The position numbers and the translations under genes were made by a program. 34,165 nucleotides of DNA, taken from assembly GCA_903921365.1 (NCBI GenBank), contig CAIXPS010000425.1:1-34165 (forward strand), given 5' to 3'. Below are positions 31,107-34,165 of this stretch, piece after piece. Position 1 is the stretch's first letter; each line of letters opens with the position of its first letter. Below the pieces are notes generated by a model, which had not been told where the DNA came from, did not search any database, and saw only the letters and a list, made by a program, of their open reading frames with translations. Source of the stretch: an uncultured bacterium (GTDB taxonomy: Bacteria > Chloroflexota > Anaerolineae > J036 > Brachytrichaceae).

Positions 31107-34100
31107 TTAGAAATACTGTTTACGCATATACGCCACTTTCCCCGAGTCAAGCCGGAGCATGTACCAGCCAAGGGAAGCGCCTTTTTGCGTTTTGACTTCG
31201 CCTACGACAGTGAAGTCTTTTTCATTATAGAAACTATCGATGAGCGGTGCTGTGTCGTCAGGCGCCTGATGCAGCTTTGCCCAGTCAAATAATTTGGACT
31301 TCGTCATTTTTTTGGTTGTGCTGCCAATTGGCTCGACGTAATAGGCATTGACGCCCTTGGATGGCACAGCATTCTTGGACGGCAGCGCCTCAGGCAACTC
31401 ACCTATGTTCACCACGACCGGGGCGGATTTGGCTACCTCCACCGGCAGGCCAAGGTTTTTGCGCAGCCGGTCCTGGCTATACCCCTTTAACTCATTCTTG
31501 ACATCCAACGGCAGCTTGTTGTCGACGTCAAGCCCGCGCAGGAAGGTCTTGCAGTCCTCTCGCTCATGCTCAATAAACCCAATCAGCGCAAGCAGAATCC
31601 TGCCTTTCAGACTGGCGCTGCCGTCTTTAAATATCTCGTCGATGTGCCCGGCCAATGCCACGAAATCCAGGTAATCCTTCGCGCTAAGACGGTCGAATGA
31701 CCCATCACCGAGTGCGTCCACAAATACTTTGCGCTTGGCAATGTCTGCCGCCATCCAATCCTGCAAGATGACGAGTTTGGCATTCTTGCCAGCAAACCCG
31801 CTGCCCATCAGCGCTGGGTAGAAAGCGCCTTTGTGTTTTTGCGTCAGCGCATCACCCCGCAGCTCACTGACGCGACACTCAGCGCCGTTGTGTAGCACCT
31901 CTGCCAACGCCCCAGCCGTCCCCACAAAACCGTTGGCCGTTAAGATGTCGTTTTTGTATGAAGCCAGGATCGTATTGTAAAGCAGTTGGATGATGAAGTC
32001 TTCGCCGTCGGCAGCCACGTCTTTGACGCGCTCCGACATCTTGGCAAAGCAGTCCACATCATTATCAGCCCATGCCTCGATCACGGCTTTGAGCGCGCCC
32101 ACCGGCTCCTTGCCTTCGCGAACATACTCGATCTTCGGCGCCGCGATTTTCTTGTCACCCTGCGCGATCACATCCAGAACACCCGAGTCTTCATGGATGG
32201 AGCCTGTCGATTCAGCAGTGATGGATGCGTTGGCGCCCAGCACTTTGGCGCGTCCCCCGGCCTTATTGCCCAGGATAGTCGCGAGGCTGCCGTTATCAGC
32301 GATATATTGCTTGATCGCGGCCCTGATCTTGATCTGGTTTTCAGGCGTGGTAGGATCAATTCCTTTGTCATCAAAGTCGAGCGTTCCCTTCAGCTTCATC
32401 TCTTCTTTGAGCTTCTTCGTATCCACCTGGTTGGAGTTGGTGAGGCAGGCGCGCAGGAGCACCCTGGGTTGCAAGCCGTTCTGTTCGCCCATATTTTTGA
32501 ATGCGGCCTCAAAGAAATTCGTCCAGAACTCATCGTATCCATTTCCTTTTGTGAACCGCACAGGGACGTTGCCCTGGGGCATCACCTGGTCTTTCTTTGT
32601 TTCCACGCCTTTACTGTCTTTCTCGGTGACAGTTTCGGGGGCGACGCCGCGACCGCCCATTTCCATCGAGGTGGAATTGCCGTGCCCGGCCACCATGATC
32701 TGGGTGATCTTCCCGCCCATGCCATGTTTCGACGCCAGGTCAGCCAGGCCTGTTTTTGTCAAAGTCCGCAGCCGCTCGATATCCATGCCTTCCAGGAGCA
32801 GCACGACCAGTTTATCGCTCTGGATAACCTTGTTTACGTGCGCATGACGGTGGAAGGCGCCGTTGTGGTCGAAGGCCGAGTGCAGGATGAGCGTCAGCGG
32901 CTTGTCCGTCTTCTTCTTATCAGTTACCAGTTTATCCAGCGATGCCTTCATGAACTTGTGATAGTTGCGGATTTCGGGCAGCGGCGAGCGGTAACTGAGT
33001 ATGTCAGCCTTTTCATCTTTAACCAGGATAACAAAAGATGCCACTTCCTCACCCGTCGGCGTTTGCATAATTGGATTACAGGCGCGATAGTATTCGATAA
33101 ACTTTTCGGCGACGGCGTCTTCTGCGATCAACTTGACAAAAACCTCGCGGGGAATCGTGAGTTTGGCGAGCCAGCTCCCAACGGCGTCTGAAATCAAACG
33201 CACGTACTTGCCCTGTTTTTTGGCCTCTGCCAGGTCATTGACGGCGATCAGCGAGATGGCCTTCTGACCGTCGATCATGCCGTTGATCGCCTGGCAATAA
33301 TCCTTGAGGTAGGCGAGTGTTTCCGGGTGCGCCACAGCATCCGACACGATATCGCTCAGCTTGATGGCGGCCAACCCGCTGACGCCCCAGTCGATGATGC
33401 CCCAGATAATCGAGCGCTCCCTGTCGGTTATCGCGTCATCATTGGCCCAATCCATCTGCTCGGCCTTGCGATGGTTGTCGAATGCCTCGACCGTCATGTT
33501 GAGCAATGCCGGTTTGTCTTCGCGCTTCATCTGGATCGCTGGACGGCCGGTTTGCTGCACAACGTGCGTCAACTCGTGCGCCAACAGGTGCTTGCCGGCG
33601 CCAGTGCCGGGGCTGTACTTGCCGTCAGCCATATAGATGTGGTTGCTGTAGGTGAAAGCCTGCGCGCCCAGCTTGCGATTCAGTTGATCCGACTGCGCAC
33701 CGGTGTGCACGCGCACGTTGCCGAAGTTGGTTCCGAACTTCGGTTCAAGTTCCGACCGCAGCCGAACAGGCAGCGGATCACCGCTGCTTCTGCCCGCCGA
33801 TATCTGGCGTTCAACGTCGTTGCCGGCGTCGAAGCTGCCATGCATGTCCAGCTCATCCTCGCGGCGTCGCACCAGTGGGGTGATAGCGGGTGAGCGCTGG
33901 GCTGTGGGATCATCCTCCTGGCGCGCCACATCCGACGGCGCGCCCGAGCTCATGACCTGCGACGCGACTCGGTCGGCCTCTCGTTCGTAGGGGTCGTCAG
34001 CGGCGCCGACGGTCAGCCTGGTCTGAATAGCTCTGTGTCGCCCCTCCAGCAACTGACCTACGGCGCGGTTGCCGATGGTGCGTTGCAGGTGGAGCACTTT

Positions 34101-34165
34101 TGCCGGGTCGATCGGGGCAGAACCGCTCAGCGTCTGTTGCACGATGGCGGCAGGACTGTATTGCG
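31107..34165 (-). CDS. eCIS core domain (DUF4157) protein with possible His-Cys peptidase region; 5' end off window
   Basis: At least 1011 residues. The N-terminus carries the eCIS-associated signature: LHLQRTIGNRAVGQLL, then YEREADRVASQVM, then the DUF4157 core (about 122-200), which ends AHELTHVVQQ with the HExxH zinc-protease-like motif (His189-His193). The middle (about 410-580) holds LTLILHSAFDHNG, IMVAGHGNS (His487) and RVLLRACLTNS (Cys566), a spacing like clan CD cysteine peptidases. The C-terminal 80 residues (ITSTTKKM-like, VVGEVKTQKGASLGWYMLRL) may be an SH3-like domain. The frame stays open past GTG 34142 to the window edge, so the real start may be upstream. DUF4157 proteins are linked to extracellular contractile injection systems and often to toxins. 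Confidence 0.8.
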   Translation of the reverse strand, partial: QYSPAAIVQQTLSGSAPIDPAKVLHLQRTIGNRAVGQLLEGRHRAIQTRLTVGAADDPYEREADRVASQVMSSGAPSDVARQEDDPTAQRSPAITPLVRRREDELDMHGSFDAGNDVERQISAGRSSGDPLPVRLRSELEPKFGTNFGNVRVHTGAQSDQLNRKLGAQAFTYSNHIYMADGKYSPGTGAGKHLLAHELTHVVQQTGRPAIQMKREDKPALLNMTVEAFDNHRKAEQMDWANDDAITDRERSIIWGIIDWGVSGLAAIKLSDIVSDAVAHPETLAYLKDYCQAINGMIDGQKAISLIAVNDLAEAKKQGKYVRLISDAVGSWLAKLTIPREVFVKLIAEDAVAEKFIEYYRACNPIMQTPTGEEVASFVILVKDEKADILSYRSPLPEIRNYHKFMKASLDKLVTDKKKTDKPLTLILHSAFDHNGAFHRHAHVNKVIQSDKLVVLLLEGMDIERLRTLTKTGLADLASKHGMGGKITQIMVAGHGNSTSMEMGGRGVAPETVTEKDSKGVETKKDQVMPQGNVPVRFTKGNGYDEFWTNFFEAAFKNMGEQNGLQPRVLLRACLTNSNQVDTKKLKEEMKLKGTLDFDDKGIDPTTPENQIKIRAAIKQYIADNGSLATILGNKAGGRAKVLGANASITAESTGSIHEDSGVLDVIAQGDKKIAAPKIEYVREGKEPVGALKAVIEAWADNDVDCFAKMSERVKDVAADGEDFIIQLLYNTILASYKNDILTANGFVGTAGALAEVLHNGAECRVSELRGDALTQKHKGAFYPALMGSGFAGKNAKLVILQDWMAADIAKRKVFVDALGDGSFDRLSAKDYLDFVALAGHIDEIFKDGSASLKGRILLALIGFIEHEREDCKTFLRGLDVDNKLPLDVKNELKGYSQDRLRKNLGLPVEVAKSAPVVVNIGELPEALPSKNAVPSKGVNAYYVEPIGSTTKKMTKSKLFDWAKLHQAPDDTAPLIDSFYNEKDFTVVGEVKTQKGASLGWYMLRLDSGKVAYMRKQYF

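Noticed and set aside
31986-33191. A 401-codon plus-strand open frame inside the eCIS-core gene
   Set aside because: It is antisense to a continuous coding frame with recognised DUF4157 motifs, and has no start signal or homologous pattern.

Overview
The window is about 34 kb of GC-rich bacterial DNA, densely packed on both strands, with no rRNA or tRNA gene that I can see. Gene content points to a free-living Chloroflexota bacterium (Anaerolineae-like). The signs are large secreted proteins ending in a short Tyr-x-Pro-x-Leu-Leu-Arg tail, an exonuclease-DinG fusion helicase, a stand-alone eCIS-core (DUF4157) protein, a cysteine desulfurase of the IscS/NifS type next to mnmA, and dispersed inverted repeats and oligopyrimidine tracts between genes. 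The phylum is an inference; no marker gene settles it.

Layout. 1-1.7 kb: a tandem hairpin, then a secreted beta-helix protein (minus). 1.9-2.8 kb: a stress cluster of a degenerate receiver protein, ChaB and CsbD (plus). 2.8-5.5 kb: a minus-strand operon of a UGT-like glycosyltransferase, a TetR regulator and a GNAT acetyltransferase, with a clear promoter and two adjacent palindromes that look like the TetR operator. 5.6-6.0 kb: a glycine-rich RRM protein. 6.3-11.6 kb: a winged-helix regulator followed by a 1.5 kaa multidomain secreted protein (P domain, DUF11 repeats, jelly roll, kelch propeller, PKD). 11.8-14.3 kb: iscS-type desulfurase and mnmA, a sulfur-relay pair separated by an inverted-repeat element.

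14.4-20.0 kb (plus): dinG-like helicase, glgC, an ankyrin protein, a methylmalonyl-CoA epimerase-like VOC protein and a small membrane protein, the last four being closely spaced. 20.0-27.2 kb: two large glycoside hydrolases (DUF5060/DUF4038-type and GH2) flanking a beta-carbonic anhydrase and an MFS transporter. 27.2-27.35 kb: a strongly folded intergenic segment that looks like a structured RNA, possibly of the HEARO/omega-RNA kind. 27.4-30.1 kb (minus): a translationally coupled operon of BNR propeller, MoaD/ThiS-like protein, PhnB-type VOC protein and DUF3891. 30.2-34.2 kb (minus): a 1 kaa eCIS-core protein carrying a possible His-Cys peptidase dyad, followed by a YbjN-like protein that could be its chaperone or partner.

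The most interesting items are the structured RNA at 27.24-27.35 kb, the eCIS-core effector candidate with its partner, the ubiquitin-like/propeller operon, the shared C-terminal tail of the two secreted proteins, and several promoters placed so close to the start codon that the mRNAs should be leaderless.
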